Shown piece after piece: positions 25,652 through 35,201 of a stretch of DNA of 64,000 nucleotides. This DNA is from Methylophilus sp. 42. GTDB lineage: Bacteria; Pseudomonadota; Gammaproteobacteria; Burkholderiales; Methylophilaceae. The stretch is taken from the NCBI RefSeq assembly GCF_000384155.1, contig NZ_KB913031.1, forward strand, positions 930,001 to 994,000. The letters are read 5' to 3'. The number at the start of each line of letters is the position of its first letter. Position 1 is the first letter of the stretch. The position numbers and the translations under genes are program-made. The notes beneath the pieces were generated by a model. The model had not been told where the DNA came from. It did no database searches and saw nothing but the letters and a program-made list of their open reading frames with translations.

Positions 25652-26962
25652 ATGAACGTAATTGGTTTTTTGAAAGTGGCCCTCTTGGCGCTGGTGTTGC
25701 AAGGGTATGCCGCCAACGTCCTGGCCGCCCTGAACATTCAGCATTGGACAACCGCGGAAGGCAGCGAAGTTTACTTTGTTGAAAATCACTCACTGCCGAT
25801 GATGGATGTCAGCATTAATTTTCGTGCTGGCAGTGCCTATGATAAGCCTGAAACCGGCGGTACGGCGGCGGTGACGCACCATTTGATGGCGTTGGTTGCG
25901 GGCGGGCTTGAGGAGGAGGCACTGACCAATCGTTTTGCCGATATTGGTGCCGTGCTGGGCGGCAGTTTTGATGCTGACCGTGCCAGCTTCAAGTTACGCA
26001 CGTTGACCAGCGAGCAGCAGGCGGCGCTGGATGCGTTTGCATTGGTATTGCATCAGCCGGATTTTCCGCCAGCAGTGCTTGCGCGCGAGCAGGCGCGTAT
26101 CGTCGCGGCCCTGCAGGAGGCCGAAACCGAGCCTGACAGCATCGCACAAAAAGCGTTTATGCAGTCCGTGTATGGCATGCATCCTTACAGCCTGGATCAA
26201 AACGGTGAAATTTCCACTGTGCAGTCGCTGACGGTGGCGCAATTACGCCAGTTTTACCAAACCTATTACACGGCCAAGTCGGCGGTGATTGCCATGATGG
26301 GAGATTTGACCACCGAGCAAGCCAGGCAGATTGCCGCACGGCTGAGTGCTGGTTTGCCGCAAAGCGCTGCGGTAGCGCCTGTGCCGCCAGTGACAGCGCC
26401 TGCCTCGGCCAGCGTGAAAAAATTGCCGCATCCGGCGGTACAAGCGCATATCCTGCTGGGACAGCCGGGTAATAAACGGGGTGACGCGGACTTTTTCCCT
26501 TTGTATGTGGGTAACTATATTCTGGGTGGCGGCGGTTTTGTGTCGCGCCTGACTGAAGAAGTGCGTGAGAAGCGCGGCCTGGCCTACAGTGTGTATAGTT
26601 ATTTTATGCCGATGAGCCAGTTAGGCCCGTTCCAGATCGGCCTGCAAACCAAGAAGGCGCAGGCAGATGAAGCACTTAAACTGGTGAAAGAGACGGTGCA
26701 GCAGTTTGTGGATAAAGGCGTGACGGAAAAAGAGCTGGCTGCGGCCAAGGATAACCTGATCGGCGGTTTTCCGCTGCGCATAGATAGCAACAGCAAGATT
26801 CTGGAGTACCTGAATATGATTGGTTTTTACCAGCTGCCGTTGGATTACCTGGATAGTTTTAATGACCATGTGGCCAAGGTGACGGTACAGCAAGTGAATG
26901 ATGCATTTAAGCGACGTGTTCACCCGGAAAGTTTTGCCACCGTGATTGTCGGGGCCGAATAA
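25652..26962 (+). CDS. M16 family protein, zinc site lost
   Basis: 436 residues, same fold as the preceding gene. It has an N-terminal signal sequence (MNVIGFLKVALLALVLQGYAANVLA). Where HxxEH should be, it has HHLMA (residues 76-80), so it lacks the catalytic Glu and second His and should not hydrolyse peptides itself. The C-terminal domain has the substrate-binding R/Y region (LTEEVREKRGLAYSVYSYF). This pairing of one active and one inactive subunit is known for M16B enzymes. AAGGAAC precedes the start. Confidence 0.9.
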   Translation: MNVIGFLKVALLALVLQGYAANVLAALNIQHWTTAEGSEVYFVENHSLPMMDVSINFRAGSAYDKPETGGTAAVTHHLMALVAGGLEEEALTNRFADIGAVLGGSFDADRASFKLRTLTSEQQAALDAFALVLHQPDFPPAVLAREQARIVAALQEAETEPDSIAQKAFMQSVYGMHPYSLDQNGEISTVQSLTVAQLRQFYQTYYTAKSAVIAMMGDLTTEQARQIAARLSAGLPQSAAVAPVPPVTAPASASVKKLPHPAVQAHILLGQPGNKRGDADFFPLYVGNYILGGGGFVSRLTEEVREKRGLAYSVYSYFMPMSQLGPFQIGLQTKKAQADEALKLVKETVQQFVDKGVTEKELAAAKDNLIGGFPLRIDSNSKILEYLNMIGFYQLPLDYLDSFNDHVAKVTVQQVNDAFKRRVHPESFATVIVGAE

Positions 26963-26964
26963 TG

Positions 26965-26993
26965 AAAAAGCCGACCACATGGTCGGCTTTTTT
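26965..26993. terminator. Bidirectional terminator after the M16 pair
   Basis: 13-bp stem AAAAAGCCGACCA with its complement (26965-26977 and 26980-26992), only two bases between the arms, and T/A runs on both sides. Serves the M16 genes and the convergent small membrane-protein gene. Confidence 0.9.
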
Positions 26994-27003
26994 ATCGGGT
27001 GTA

Positions 27004-27201
27004 TCAGGCGATGCGTTTTTTACGCGCCAGCAGGTAGTATAAAAACGCACCCAACAGGTTGAGGAAGAAAATCACCAGAAACCAGACCAGTTTGTCTTCG
27101 CTTTGATTGGCCAGGCAATCGACCAGCATCCATACCCAAAATAATCCTAGTGCCAGTGCAATCAGGCTGCCTAATATGCCAAACCCAAATAAGAATTCCA
27201 T
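27004..27201 (-). CDS. Small two-helix membrane protein, PLDc_N-like
   Basis: 65 residues from the ATG at 27201 (AAAGGAAAA upstream). Two hydrophobic helices (about residues 5-27 and 39-58) flank a short polar loop with the WxWMLVDCLANQSEDKLVWFLVI pattern seen in phospholipase D N-terminal-like (PLDc_N) small proteins, ending in basic residues ARKKRIA. A longer open frame extends upstream but lacks a reasonable start. Function unknown. Confidence 0.7.
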   Translation of the reverse strand: MEFLFGFGILGSLIALALGLFWVWMLVDCLANQSEDKLVWFLVIFFLNLLGAFLYYLLARKKRIA

Positions 27202-27332
27202 GCTGTTTTCCTTTGTTAATTGCCATGAATCATAGCACGATCCATTTGCATGGATGATCATGTAAATGTGGCTGCTAGCAAGAACGCCTTTATAATCATG
27301 CTTTGTCGTTGCTAACGAATAGAACAATATTC

Positions 27333-27872
27333 ATGAATCAAGTTCGCCTGAATGCCGGCGTTTGGCGTAGCCGCATACTCAAGTTTCCAGATGCAGAAGG
27401 CTTGCGCCCGACGTCTGACCGCGTGCGCCAGACCTTGTTTAACTGGTTAGGGCAGGAGATGACAGGTAAAGCCTGCCTGGATTTGTTTGCGGGCACGGGC
27501 GCCCTGGGCTTTGAAGCGCTATCGCGTAATGCCAGGCAGGTGACCATGCTGGAGCTGGTCAAAGCGCCGTTTCAGGCATTGCTGCAAAACCAGCGCTTAT
27601 TGGGCGCGACGCAGGCCGAGATCCGGCAAATGGATGCCTTGCAGTTTTTGGCGCAAAACAAACAGCGCTATGATGTGATTTTCTGCGATCCACCCTACCA
27701 TAAACAGTGGCTGGATAAGTTGTTGCCACAGTTGGCCAGCCACCTGGCCGACGATGGTTTGCTGTATGTGGAGGCGGAATATGCGTTAAAATCCGACTCG
27801 GGCTGGCAAGTGATCAAGTCCGGCAAGGCGGGGCAGGTGTTTTATCATCTGCTGCAGCCCGTAAAAGCATAG
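27333..27872 (+). CDS. rsmD: 16S rRNA (guanine966-N2)-methyltransferase RsmD
   Basis: SAM-dependent methyltransferase that modifies G966 of 16S rRNA in 30S particles, 179 residues. SAM-binding DLFAGTGALG lies at 50-59 and the catalytic DPPY at 119-122. The N-terminal segment RLNAGVWRSRILKFPDAEGLRPTSDRVRQTLFNWL is the family hallmark. The ATG at 27333 fits; the frame extends to an upstream start at 27303 that overlaps a divergent promoter. Directly followed by coaD, a common pairing. Confidence 0.95.
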   Translation: MNQVRLNAGVWRSRILKFPDAEGLRPTSDRVRQTLFNWLGQEMTGKACLDLFAGTGALGFEALSRNARQVTMLELVKAPFQALLQNQRLLGATQAEIRQMDALQFLAQNKQRYDVIFCDPPYHKQWLDKLLPQLASHLADDGLLYVEAEYALKSDSGWQVIKSGKAGQVFYHLLQPVKA

Positions 27873-27910
27873 GTCGAGGACACCTTAAAAAATATTCGGG
27901 GTAAAGGTGA

Positions 27911-28399
27911 ATGAGTAAAGTCAGAGTGGCAGTGTATCCGGGAACATTTGATCCGATTACATTGGGGCATGAAGATATTGTGCGCAGGGCCGCCAATCTG
28001 TTTGATGAGGTGATTGTGGCGGTGGCCGGCAGTACCAGCAAGCAGACTTTGTTCAGCCTGCAAGAGCGCGTGGCGTTGGCCGAGTCTGTGTTTAATGGCA
28101 GCAACATTCGCGTGGTGGGCTTTGATGGCCTGCTGATGCAGTTCGTGCAGGCGCAAGGCGGACAGATGGTGATTCGTGGTTTGCGTGCGGCCAGTGATTT
28201 TGAATACGAGTTTCAACTGGCAGGCATGAACCGCAAGCTGTATCCAAAACTTGAGACCCTGTTTATGACGCCAGCCGAAGAATTTATGTTTATCTCCTCC
28301 AGCCTGGTGCGCGAAGTTGCGCGCCTGGGCGGTGATGTGAACCAGTTTGTGTCGCCAGGCGTCGAAACTGCGATCAAGCAAAAACTGGTCGCTGCTTAA
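27911..28399 (+). CDS. coaD: Phosphopantetheine adenylyltransferase CoaD
   Basis: Converts 4'-phosphopantetheine and ATP to dephospho-CoA, the fourth step of CoA synthesis. It has 162 residues. The nucleotidyltransferase motif [10 protein letters not shown] is at 11-20, the [14 protein letters not shown] block at about 88-101, and the C-terminal SSSLVREVA motif binds ATP. Cytoplasmic hexamer in known homologues. Follows rsmD by 38 bp. Confidence 0.97.
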   Translation: MSKVRVAVYPGTFDPITLGHEDIVRRAANLFDEVIVAVAGSTSKQTLFSLQERVALAESVFNGSNIRVVGFDGLLMQFVQAQGGQMVIRGLRAASDFEYEFQLAGMNRKLYPKLETLFMTPAEEFMFISSSLVREVARLGGDVNQFVSPGVETAIKQKLVAA

Positions 28400-28431
28400 C
28401 GCTATACCAGATAGAGAATCCCTTATTTTAA

Positions 28432-28692
<261 letters not shown>

Positions 28693-28752
28693 AACGAAAA
28701 TAATTAAAACCAACATTAAAAAAGAAGTTACACGGATTTCAAGGAGTCAATA

Positions 28753-29160
28753 ATGCGAGTATTACATACCATGTTGCGCGTAGGCGATTTGCAACGTTCG
28801 ATTGATTTTTATACCGCGGTGCTGGGTATGAAGTTGATCCGCACTCAGGATTACCCGGATGGCGAATTTACATTGGCGTTTGTCGGTTATGGCAATGAGT
28901 ACGATAACACCGTGCTGGAGTTGACTTACAACTATGGCAAAACAGCCTATGACATGGGTGGCGCATATGGTCATATGGCGATTGAGGTCGACGATGCTTA
29001 CAAAGCCTGTGAACTGGTCAAAACCAAAGGTGGCAAGGTAGTACGCGAAGCGGGGCCGATGAAGCACGGCACGATTGTCATTGCGTTTATCGAAGACCCG
29101 GACGGCTATAAAATCGAATTCATCCAGAAGGGGACGATTGAGTACCCCGTTAATGTCTAA
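28753..29160 (+). CDS. gloA: Lactoylglutathione lyase (glyoxalase I)
   Basis: Detoxifies methylglyoxal as its glutathione hemithioacetal, giving S-lactoylglutathione. It has 135 residues, the size of the short bacterial nickel-dependent type. It begins [20 protein letters not shown]; metal ligands are expected at His5, Glu56, His74 and Glu122, and corresponding segments ([22 protein letters not shown]) are present. AAGGAG precedes the start. It overlaps the next small gene by eight bases. Confidence 0.95.
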   Translation: MRVLHTMLRVGDLQRSIDFYTAVLGMKLIRTQDYPDGEFTLAFVGYGNEYDNTVLELTYNYGKTAYDMGGAYGHMAIEVDDAYKACELVKTKGGKVVREAGPMKHGTIVIAFIEDPDGYKIEFIQKGTIEYPVNV

Positions 29161-29416
29161 CCAGGCACAGTTATTAGAGGCTGTGACACAGGCGCAAGCT
29201 GGCAACTGGGATGCGGCCCACAATATCGCGCAGGACTATAGCGACACCACGGCGAACTGGATTCACGCCGTGCTGCATAAGATTGAAGGCGATACCTGGA
29301 ATAGCAAGTACTGGTATGCCAGAACCGGTGGTCACCAATATGAAGATTTCGGCCCGGATGTGGCCGCAGAGCTGGTGGCCATTCAGCAATGGCTGAGCAC
29401 TGCTGCTGCGCAATAA
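29153..29416 (+). CDS. Conserved protein of unknown function
   Basis: 87 residues from the ATG at 29153, overlapping the end of gloA. Helical and acidic, with the striking segment [33 protein letters not shown], which I recall from short uncharacterised proteobacterial proteins. No signal peptide or membrane helix. An earlier in-frame ATG at 29075 lies inside gloA and yields a basic, unrelated N-terminus, so it was not used. Function unknown. Confidence 0.75.
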   Translation: MSNQAQLLEAVTQAQAGNWDAAHNIAQDYSDTTANWIHAVLHKIEGDTWNSKYWYARTGGHQYEDFGPDVAAELVAIQQWLSTAAAQ

Positions 29417-29424
29417 TTGATTGC

Positions 29425-29646
29425 TTACTTATGATCTTCGTCAGCAGGGCGGCGGCTGGAAATAAAAATCCCCCATAGCGACTGCACAAACAGGCCAATC
29501 ACGGTGCCGGTGATAAATAGCAACAGGCAGGCGAGCAGACACACCAACAGCAAGAAGGCATCTTGCTGCCACAGACCCAGCGCAGACAGTGACTGCCAGA
29601 CAGTCAGTATTTGCTGTATCCAATGATCGAGGTTGATAAGCGCCAT
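29425..29646 (-). CDS. Small hypothetical membrane protein
   Basis: About 73 residues from the ATG at 29646. One long hydrophobic stretch (LLLVCLLACLLLFITGTVIGLFVQSLWGIF) could make one or two helices; the tail is SSRRPADEDHK. No family recognised and no convincing ribosome site, so the start and even the gene are uncertain. Confidence 0.45.
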   Translation of the reverse strand: MALINLDHWIQQILTVWQSLSALGLWQQDAFLLLVCLLACLLLFITGTVIGLFVQSLWGIFISSRRPADEDHK

Positions 29647-29655
29647 GTGTTTATT

Positions 29656-29677
29656 ATGCCTGAGCAAACTCAGGCAT
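29656..29677. other. Perfect 9-bp hairpin
   Basis: ATGCCTGAG-CAAA-CTCAGGCAT. It lies in the 284-bp gap ahead of ppc and just upstream of the small minus-strand membrane gene. No T-run. Could be a leader hairpin or an operator; the rest of the gap shows nothing recognisable. Confidence 0.5.
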
Positions 29678-29930
29678 GTAATCAGTCAGCGCATGCATGG
29701 ATGTGTACAGCCAATATTTTGCATCATTTTACGGGTTCCCATTTTTCGTCCCTTTTCGGCTTTTCAGTCGGACTTTTAATCACAAGAGCCAAATCAGTGC
29801 ACTCCCTCGCCTGATGTCGGTGCGTGTGCGCTATTCTTATTCTTTAACGCCATGATTTTTAAGTAAAAAAAGTTACCTTGAATATGGCCTGCTTGTTGCT
29901 AGTCTAGCACTGAGCTAGAGGAGAGGCACC

Positions 29931-32726
29931 ATGATAAAAAAACTTGCGGCCAGCGCAACGATGTCAGCCGCCATGATTTCGGCAGACAGCCAATTGACTG
30001 ACAATATTCAATTACTGGGGGAGTTGCTCGATAAAGCGATTCTGGAGGTTGAAGGTGACGAGGTTGCGCAGAAGATTGCGTCTATTCGCCAAGCCGCCCT
30101 GCGCTTTCACCAGACACATGACCAGCAAGCCTCGCTAGACCTGGAGCAGTTATTGGCTGGCCTGAGTCTGGAGCATACCGTGCGTGTGGTACGGGCATTG
30201 GCCTATTTCAAGCATTTGGTGAACCTGGCTGAGGATTTATACGGCCAGCAATTAGGGCATTGCCAGCAGAATACACCTGCGCCCGGCATGCTTTCATATA
30301 CCTTGTTGCAAATCAAGGCGGCCGGGATTCCGGCAGATACGATTAAACATCTGTTACAGGATGCGCTGATTTCCCCTGTGCTCACCGCGCACCCCACCGA
30401 AGTGCAGCGCAAAAGCGTGCTGGATATTGAACGCCTGATTGCCGAACTGTTGGCAGATCGTGCGCAAATGGTGTCCGAACGCCAGCGCACCCGCAATAGC
30501 CTGCTGTTGCAAGGCGCGGTGTCGGCGTTGTGGCAAACTCGCATGATGCGTTACTCCAAACTCAGTGTGCTCAATGAAATCGAAAATGCACTGACTTATT
30601 ACGAAAGTACGTTTTTGCATGTCATCCCCGAAATTCTGCAAGACGTTGAGCGCGACTTGTGTGACTTGCTGCCCAATGTAGCATTGCCCAGCTTTTTGCG
30701 TATGGGCAGCTGGATAGGCGGTGACCGGGATGGCAACCCGTTTGTGAACGGGGCGACGTTGCGCGAAAGCGTGCGCTTGCAGGCCATTACTTTATTCAGG
30801 TTTTATTTACAGGAACTGGCGGCATTAAAGCGCGAACTGGCAGTTTCAACGCGGGTGGTCGGCGTGGACGAGGCTGTGCTGCAAATGACCAAAGCGTCGC
30901 GTGACCAATCGCAACACCGGCTGGATGAACCTTATCGCCTGGCGCTAAACGGTATTCACGATGGTTTGCTGGCCACGGCCAATACGCTGCTGCCGCAAGG
31001 TGGTTGGGTGCTGCCTGAAGACATGACGGCTGACCCTTACGATACGCCAGAGGCCTTGCTGGCGCCTTTGCAAACCATTGCCGACTCGTTGCGCAACCAT
31101 CATGGCGAAGCCCTGATCTACCCGCGGCTGGGCAAGCTGATCAAGGCGATTGGCACTTTTGGCTTTCATCTGGCGACGGTCGATATCCGCCAGTCCTCAG
31201 ACGTGCATGAAGCGGTGATTACAGAATTATTGCAAAAGGCCGGCCATGACTTTGACTATGCGGGCTTTAATGAGGATGAAAAAATCGGCATTTTGCTGGA
31301 AGAACTGAAGCAGCCGCGTTTACTGTTTTCACCCTTCCAGCAATATTCCGAATTGGTGCATAAAGAAATTGGTGTGCTGGTGGCGGTGCGTGAGATGCGC
31401 GAGCGCTTTGGTGAGTATGCGGTGCGGCAATATATTATTTCGCATACTGAAACATTGTCTGACATGTTGGAAGTGGCTTTGCTGCAACGAGAAGCCGGTT
31501 TGTTGCGCGGTGTGTGGGGTTCGGCCAATATCCAGGTCGATTTGAATATCGTGCCCTTGTTTGAAACCATTGCGGACTTGCGCGATGCGCCCATGATTAT
31601 GGGCAAATGGCTGAGCCTACTTGGCATCCGCCACGTGATTCGCTACCAGGGCAGTGAGCAGGAAGTCATGCTGGGGTATTCTGATAGCAATAAGGACGGC
31701 GGCTTTTTAACCTCCAACTGGGAGCTATATAAAGCAGAAATCTCACTGGTGGAGCTGTTCAACCAGGCCAATGTCAAATTGCGCCTGTTCCATGGCCGCG
31801 GTGGTACGGTGGGTCGTGGGGGTGGCCCTACTTACCAGGCCATCATGGCGCAACCCAAAGGCACAGTGGATGGCCAGATTCGCCTGACCGAGCAGGGCGA
31901 GATTATTTCCACACGGTATGCGGATCCGGTAGTCGGTCGGCAGCATCTGGAAACCCTGATTGCCGCCACGCTGGATGCGACATTATTCCCGGCTGACCAA
32001 CTGGAGTCCGGCAAACGACGCGCTTTCGAAGGTGTGATGGAAACATTGTCTGCCACCGCCATGACCAGCTATCGTAGCCTGGTTTATGAAACTCCTGGTT
32101 TTGCCGAATACTTTTTTAATACCACACCGATTAACGAAATTGCCGAACTCAATTTAGGCAGTCGACCGGCGGCGCGTAAATCGACGCGTCGCATCGAGGA
32201 TTTACGTGCGATTCCATGGGGATTCTCCTGGGGGCAATGCCGCTTACTCTTGCCCGGCTGGTACGGCCTAGGCAGCGCCATTCATCATTTTTTGCAGCAG
32301 GATCCTGCATTAAAAGAAGCGCGGCTGGCTATGTTGCATGAAATGCAGGCGCATTGGCCCTTGTTTAATACCTTAATCCAGAATGTGGACATGGTGCTGG
32401 CTAAAACTGACCTGATTGTGGCACGCCATTATGCCCATTTGCTCGAAGACCGCGACCTGCGCGAAGAGATTTTCAGCCGGATTGCGCAGGAGCACAAGCT
32501 GACTACGGATGCCGTCAATCTGTTACTGGGCACCACGCAACGCCTGGCCAGTCAGCCGGTGATTGCAAAATCCATCCGTGACCGTTTGCCCTACCTTGAT
32601 CCTATGAATCATTTGCAGGTAGAAATGATTCAGCGCTACCGTAATGGTGAAACGGATGAAAAACTGAAGTGGGCGATACCACTGACGATTAACGGCATTG
32701 CCACCAGCTTGCGCAACACCGGTTGA
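29931..32726 (+). CDS. ppc: Phosphoenolpyruvate carboxylase
   Basis: Fixes bicarbonate onto PEP to make oxaloacetate, the main anaplerotic entry to the TCA cycle. It has 931 residues, the usual length. The catalytic His154 lies in LTAHPTEVQRKS, the SWIGGDRDGNPFV motif near residue 262 and the glycine-rich FHGRGGTVGRGGGP loop near 620; the C-terminus ends LRNTG, as in all PEPCs. A very good ribosome site (GAGGAGAGG) precedes the ATG. Expected to matter for C1 growth, where pyruvate dehydrogenase flux is low (inference). Confidence 0.97.
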   Translation: MIKKLAASATMSAAMISADSQLTDNIQLLGELLDKAILEVEGDEVAQKIASIRQAALRFHQTHDQQASLDLEQLLAGLSLEHTVRVVRALAYFKHLVNLAEDLYGQQLGHCQQNTPAPGMLSYTLLQIKAAGIPADTIKHLLQDALISPVLTAHPTEVQRKSVLDIERLIAELLADRAQMVSERQRTRNSLLLQGAVSALWQTRMMRYSKLSVLNEIENALTYYESTFLHVIPEILQDVERDLCDLLPNVALPSFLRMGSWIGGDRDGNPFVNGATLRESVRLQAITLFRFYLQELAALKRELAVSTRVVGVDEAVLQMTKASRDQSQHRLDEPYRLALNGIHDGLLATANTLLPQGGWVLPEDMTADPYDTPEALLAPLQTIADSLRNHHGEALIYPRLGKLIKAIGTFGFHLATVDIRQSSDVHEAVITELLQKAGHDFDYAGFNEDEKIGILLEELKQPRLLFSPFQQYSELVHKEIGVLVAVREMRERFGEYAVRQYIISHTETLSDMLEVALLQREAGLLRGVWGSANIQVDLNIVPLFETIADLRDAPMIMGKWLSLLGIRHVIRYQGSEQEVMLGYSDSNKDGGFLTSNWELYKAEISLVELFNQANVKLRLFHGRGGTVGRGGGPTYQAIMAQPKGTVDGQIRLTEQGEIISTRYADPVVGRQHLETLIAATLDATLFPADQLESGKRRAFEGVMETLSATAMTSYRSLVYETPGFAEYFFNTTPINEIAELNLGSRPAARKSTRRIEDLRAIPWGFSWGQCRLLLPGWYGLGSAIHHFLQQDPALKEARLAMLHEMQAHWPLFNTLIQNVDMVLAKTDLIVARHYAHLLEDRDLREEIFSRIAQEHKLTTDAVNLLLGTTQRLASQPVIAKSIRDRLPYLDPMNHLQVEMIQRYRNGETDEKLKWAIPLTINGIATSLRNTG

Positions 32727-32742
32727 TTGTCACTTGTATGCG

Positions 32743-32773
32743 AAAAAAGGACAAGCTTGGCTTGTCCTTTTTT
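32743..32773. terminator. Bidirectional terminator ppc/csbD
   Basis: 14-bp perfect stem AAAAAAGGACAAGC with its complement (32743-32756 and 32760-32773), loop TTG. Sits between convergent ppc and csbD. Confidence 0.93.
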
Positions 32774-32782
32774 CACATAAGC

Positions 32783-32986
32783 CTAGTGCTTATGCTTGCT
32801 TTCCCAGGTTTTGATTTGCTTTTCGGCTTCGTCTTTGGTAATGCCGTAACGTTCCTGGATTTTACCGGCGACTTGATCGCGCTTGCCCTCAATCACATCC
32901 AGGTCGTCGTTGGTTAACTTACCCCATTGTTCCTGCACTTTGCCTTTGAGTTGTTTCCAGTTGCCTTCGAAAATATCTTTATTCAT
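32783..32986 (-). CDS. CsbD-like stress-response protein
   Basis: 67 residues from the ATG at 32986, with GAGGAG seven bases upstream. It begins MNKDIFEGNWKQLKGKVQEQWGKL, the CsbD hallmark, and contains KRDQVAGKIQERYG and EAEKQIKTWE. CsbD proteins are small, helical, soluble and induced by general stress; the molecular role is unknown. An extension to 33001 would add five residues and bypass the ribosome site. Confidence 0.93.
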   Translation of the reverse strand: MNKDIFEGNWKQLKGKVQEQWGKLTNDDLDVIEGKRDQVAGKIQERYGITKDEAEKQIKTWESKHKH

Positions 32987-33190
32987 GTCGAATCTCCTCA
33001 ATTTAAGAATGGTGTTCAGGTCATTAACCTGTGTTGCATGTTAAAGATAAAACGGCATGGATTCAGTCGGCGCCTGGACTAACTTGAGGTCAGAGGAGAC
33101 TGACATGCATGGTCAGAAAACCTGTTTTTAAGCGTGACTTTACGCTTGAGTGGGTTCCGCTGCGCCATTGAAAGCTGTTAAGATTCGGGC

Positions 33191-34495
33191 ATGAAGAACA
33201 TACTTTCTGCGTTGGGCCAATCGCTGCTGCAACGTTTACCTTATGAATACTGGATAGGCTGGCGCTATACTCGTGCCAAGCGTAACAACCATTTCATTTC
33301 ATTCATTTCGCTGACCAGCATGGTGGGTATTGCGCTGGGCGTGATGGCGCTGATTGTTGTCTTGTCAGTCATGAATGGCTTTCAGGATGAATTGCGCAAA
33401 CGCATTCTGGGCGTTGCCTCGCATATCGAAGTGCGTGGTTTTGAGGCCGGCCTGGCGGGTTGGCAAAGTTTGCAGCAACAGATTCGGTCCATTCCGCCCA
33501 AGTTCGTCGCCAGCCCGATTGAAGGCGTCGCGCCTTATATCATGGCGCAAGGCATGCTGACCTATGACCAGGCGGTGCAGGGCGTGCTCATTCGCGGGGT
33601 ATTGCCTGCGCAGGAAGCCAGTGTGTCAGAGCTTTCCAGCCAGATGAAAATTGGCCAGTTAAAAGATTTACAGGCCGGGCAATTCAATATCGTCCTTGGC
33701 TCAGACCTCGCTATGGCCCTCGGTGTGCGTGTCGGTGAAAAGGTTGTATTGATGGCGCCACAAGGGCAGGTGACGCCAGCCGGGCTGGTACCGCGCATCA
33801 AGCAATTCACCGTGGCCGGGATTTTCCAGGTGGGCATGTATGAGTATGACGCCGGGTTGGCATTGATCCACCTCGATGATGCCGCCAAATTGTATCGCCT
33901 GGGGGACCAGGTGTCTGGCCTGCGCCTGAAACTGGACGATTTGTTTATGGCCGATCGTGTCAGCCGTGAGCTGATCCAGGCGCTGGGTCCTAACTATTAT
34001 GTGACAGACTGGACGCAACAGCATGCCAACTTCTTTAAAGCGATTCAGTTGGAGAAGCGTGTGATGTTTATTATCCTGGCGCTGATTGTGGCTGTGGCGG
34101 CGTTCAATATTGTGTCTACGCTGGTGATGGCGGTGACGGATAAACGCGCGGATATTGCGATTTTGCGCACTATGGGCGCCACGCCGCAAGCCATCCGCAA
34201 GATGTTTGTGGTGCAGGGCGCGATGATAGGCATCATAGGCACGGTGTCTGGTGCGGTGCTGGGCGTGATACTGGCCTTGAATATTGAAACCGTGGTGCCA
34301 TGGATAGAACGCACATTTAATGTACAGTTCTTGTCCAAAGATGTGTATTACATCAGTGATTTACCTTCCAAACTGATGTGGTCAGATGTGACGGCAATTG
34401 TCGGTTTGTCTATTTTGCTCAGCCTGGTCGCCACTTTGTATCCAAGTGCGCGTGCGGCCAGCATGAATCCGGCGGAGGCCTTGCGTTATGAGTGA
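33191..34495 (+). CDS. Lipoprotein-releasing ABC permease (LolC/LolE/LolF type)
   Basis: Inner-membrane permease that extracts outer-membrane lipoproteins from the inner membrane for LolA, 434 residues. Helix 1 (about 37-60), a large periplasmic domain, then three C-terminal helices, ending [10 protein letters not shown]. The N-terminal [34 protein letters not shown] is a family hallmark. Only one permease gene precedes lolD; a homodimeric LolF-type system, known from other proteobacteria, is therefore likely unless a second permease gene exists elsewhere. Overlaps lolD by eight bases. Confidence 0.92.
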   Translation: MKNILSALGQSLLQRLPYEYWIGWRYTRAKRNNHFISFISLTSMVGIALGVMALIVVLSVMNGFQDELRKRILGVASHIEVRGFEAGLAGWQSLQQQIRSIPPKFVASPIEGVAPYIMAQGMLTYDQAVQGVLIRGVLPAQEASVSELSSQMKIGQLKDLQAGQFNIVLGSDLAMALGVRVGEKVVLMAPQGQVTPAGLVPRIKQFTVAGIFQVGMYEYDAGLALIHLDDAAKLYRLGDQVSGLRLKLDDLFMADRVSRELIQALGPNYYVTDWTQQHANFFKAIQLEKRVMFIILALIVAVAAFNIVSTLVMAVTDKRADIAILRTMGATPQAIRKMFVVQGAMIGIIGTVSGAVLGVILALNIETVVPWIERTFNVQFLSKDVYYISDLPSKLMWSDVTAIVGLSILLSLVATLYPSARAASMNPAEALRYE

Positions 34496-35192
34496 GTTGA
34501 TATTGCAATGCCAGGGCCTGGCGAAAACCTATCAAGGCCTGGATACTTCGGTGTTGACCGGCGTCAATCTGCAATTGGCGGCGGGCGACCATGTGGCGAT
34601 TGTCGGTGCTTCGGGTAGCGGTAAAAGTACCCTGCTGCATTTGCTGGGCGGACTGGATGCGCCTACGCAAGGCGACGTACAGTGGTTGGGCAAACCGCTG
34701 ACCAGTTTGTCCGAACGTGACAAGAGCGCCATGCGTAACCAGTATCTGGGATTTGTCTACCAGTTTCACCATTTGCTGCCCGAGTTTAGCGCGCTGGAAA
34801 ATGTGGCGATGCCATTGTTGATTCGCCGCATGCCAAGAGCAGACGCGTTGGCACAGGCAGCACATTACTTGTCGCTGGTTGGGTTGTCACACCGGCTGGA
34901 ACATACGCCTGGTGAGCTCTCCGGGGGGGAGCGTCAGCGCGCAGCACTGGCACGTGCCCTGGTCACACAGCCGCGTTGCATCCTGGCCGATGAGCCGACC
35001 GGCAACCTGGATCGGCAAACGGCAGAACAGGTGTTTGAGTTGTTGCTGCAAATACAGTCGCAACAAGGCACTGCGCTGGTGGTCGTCACGCATGACTTGG
35101 CACTGGCAGCGCGCATGCACCGGCAATATCGTTTGCAGGATGGCACGCTGCAAGCCATGGCATCTTCGCCACAGGATGTGACTGCCAGTTAG
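34488..35192 (+). CDS. lolD: Lipoprotein-releasing ATPase LolD
   Basis: ABC ATPase that powers lipoprotein release, 234 residues. Walker A is GASGSGKST, the signature LSGGERQR, Walker [13 protein letters not shown]. The [21 protein letters not shown] segment around the Q-loop is specific to LolD. The start overlaps the permease gene, and comEC follows after 9 bp. Confidence 0.95.
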   Translation: MSELILQCQGLAKTYQGLDTSVLTGVNLQLAAGDHVAIVGASGSGKSTLLHLLGGLDAPTQGDVQWLGKPLTSLSERDKSAMRNQYLGFVYQFHHLLPEFSALENVAMPLLIRRMPRADALAQAAHYLSLVGLSHRLEHTPGELSGGERQRAALARALVTQPRCILADEPTGNLDRQTAEQVFELLLQIQSQQGTALVVVTHDLALAARMHRQYRLQDGTLQAMASSPQDVTAS

Positions 35193-35201
35193 CGCGACCG
35201 T

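Noticed and set aside
29611-29814. 67-codon plus-strand frame ahead of ppc
   Set aside because: Overlaps the small membrane-protein start region and a hairpin, with no ribosome site or recognisable composition.
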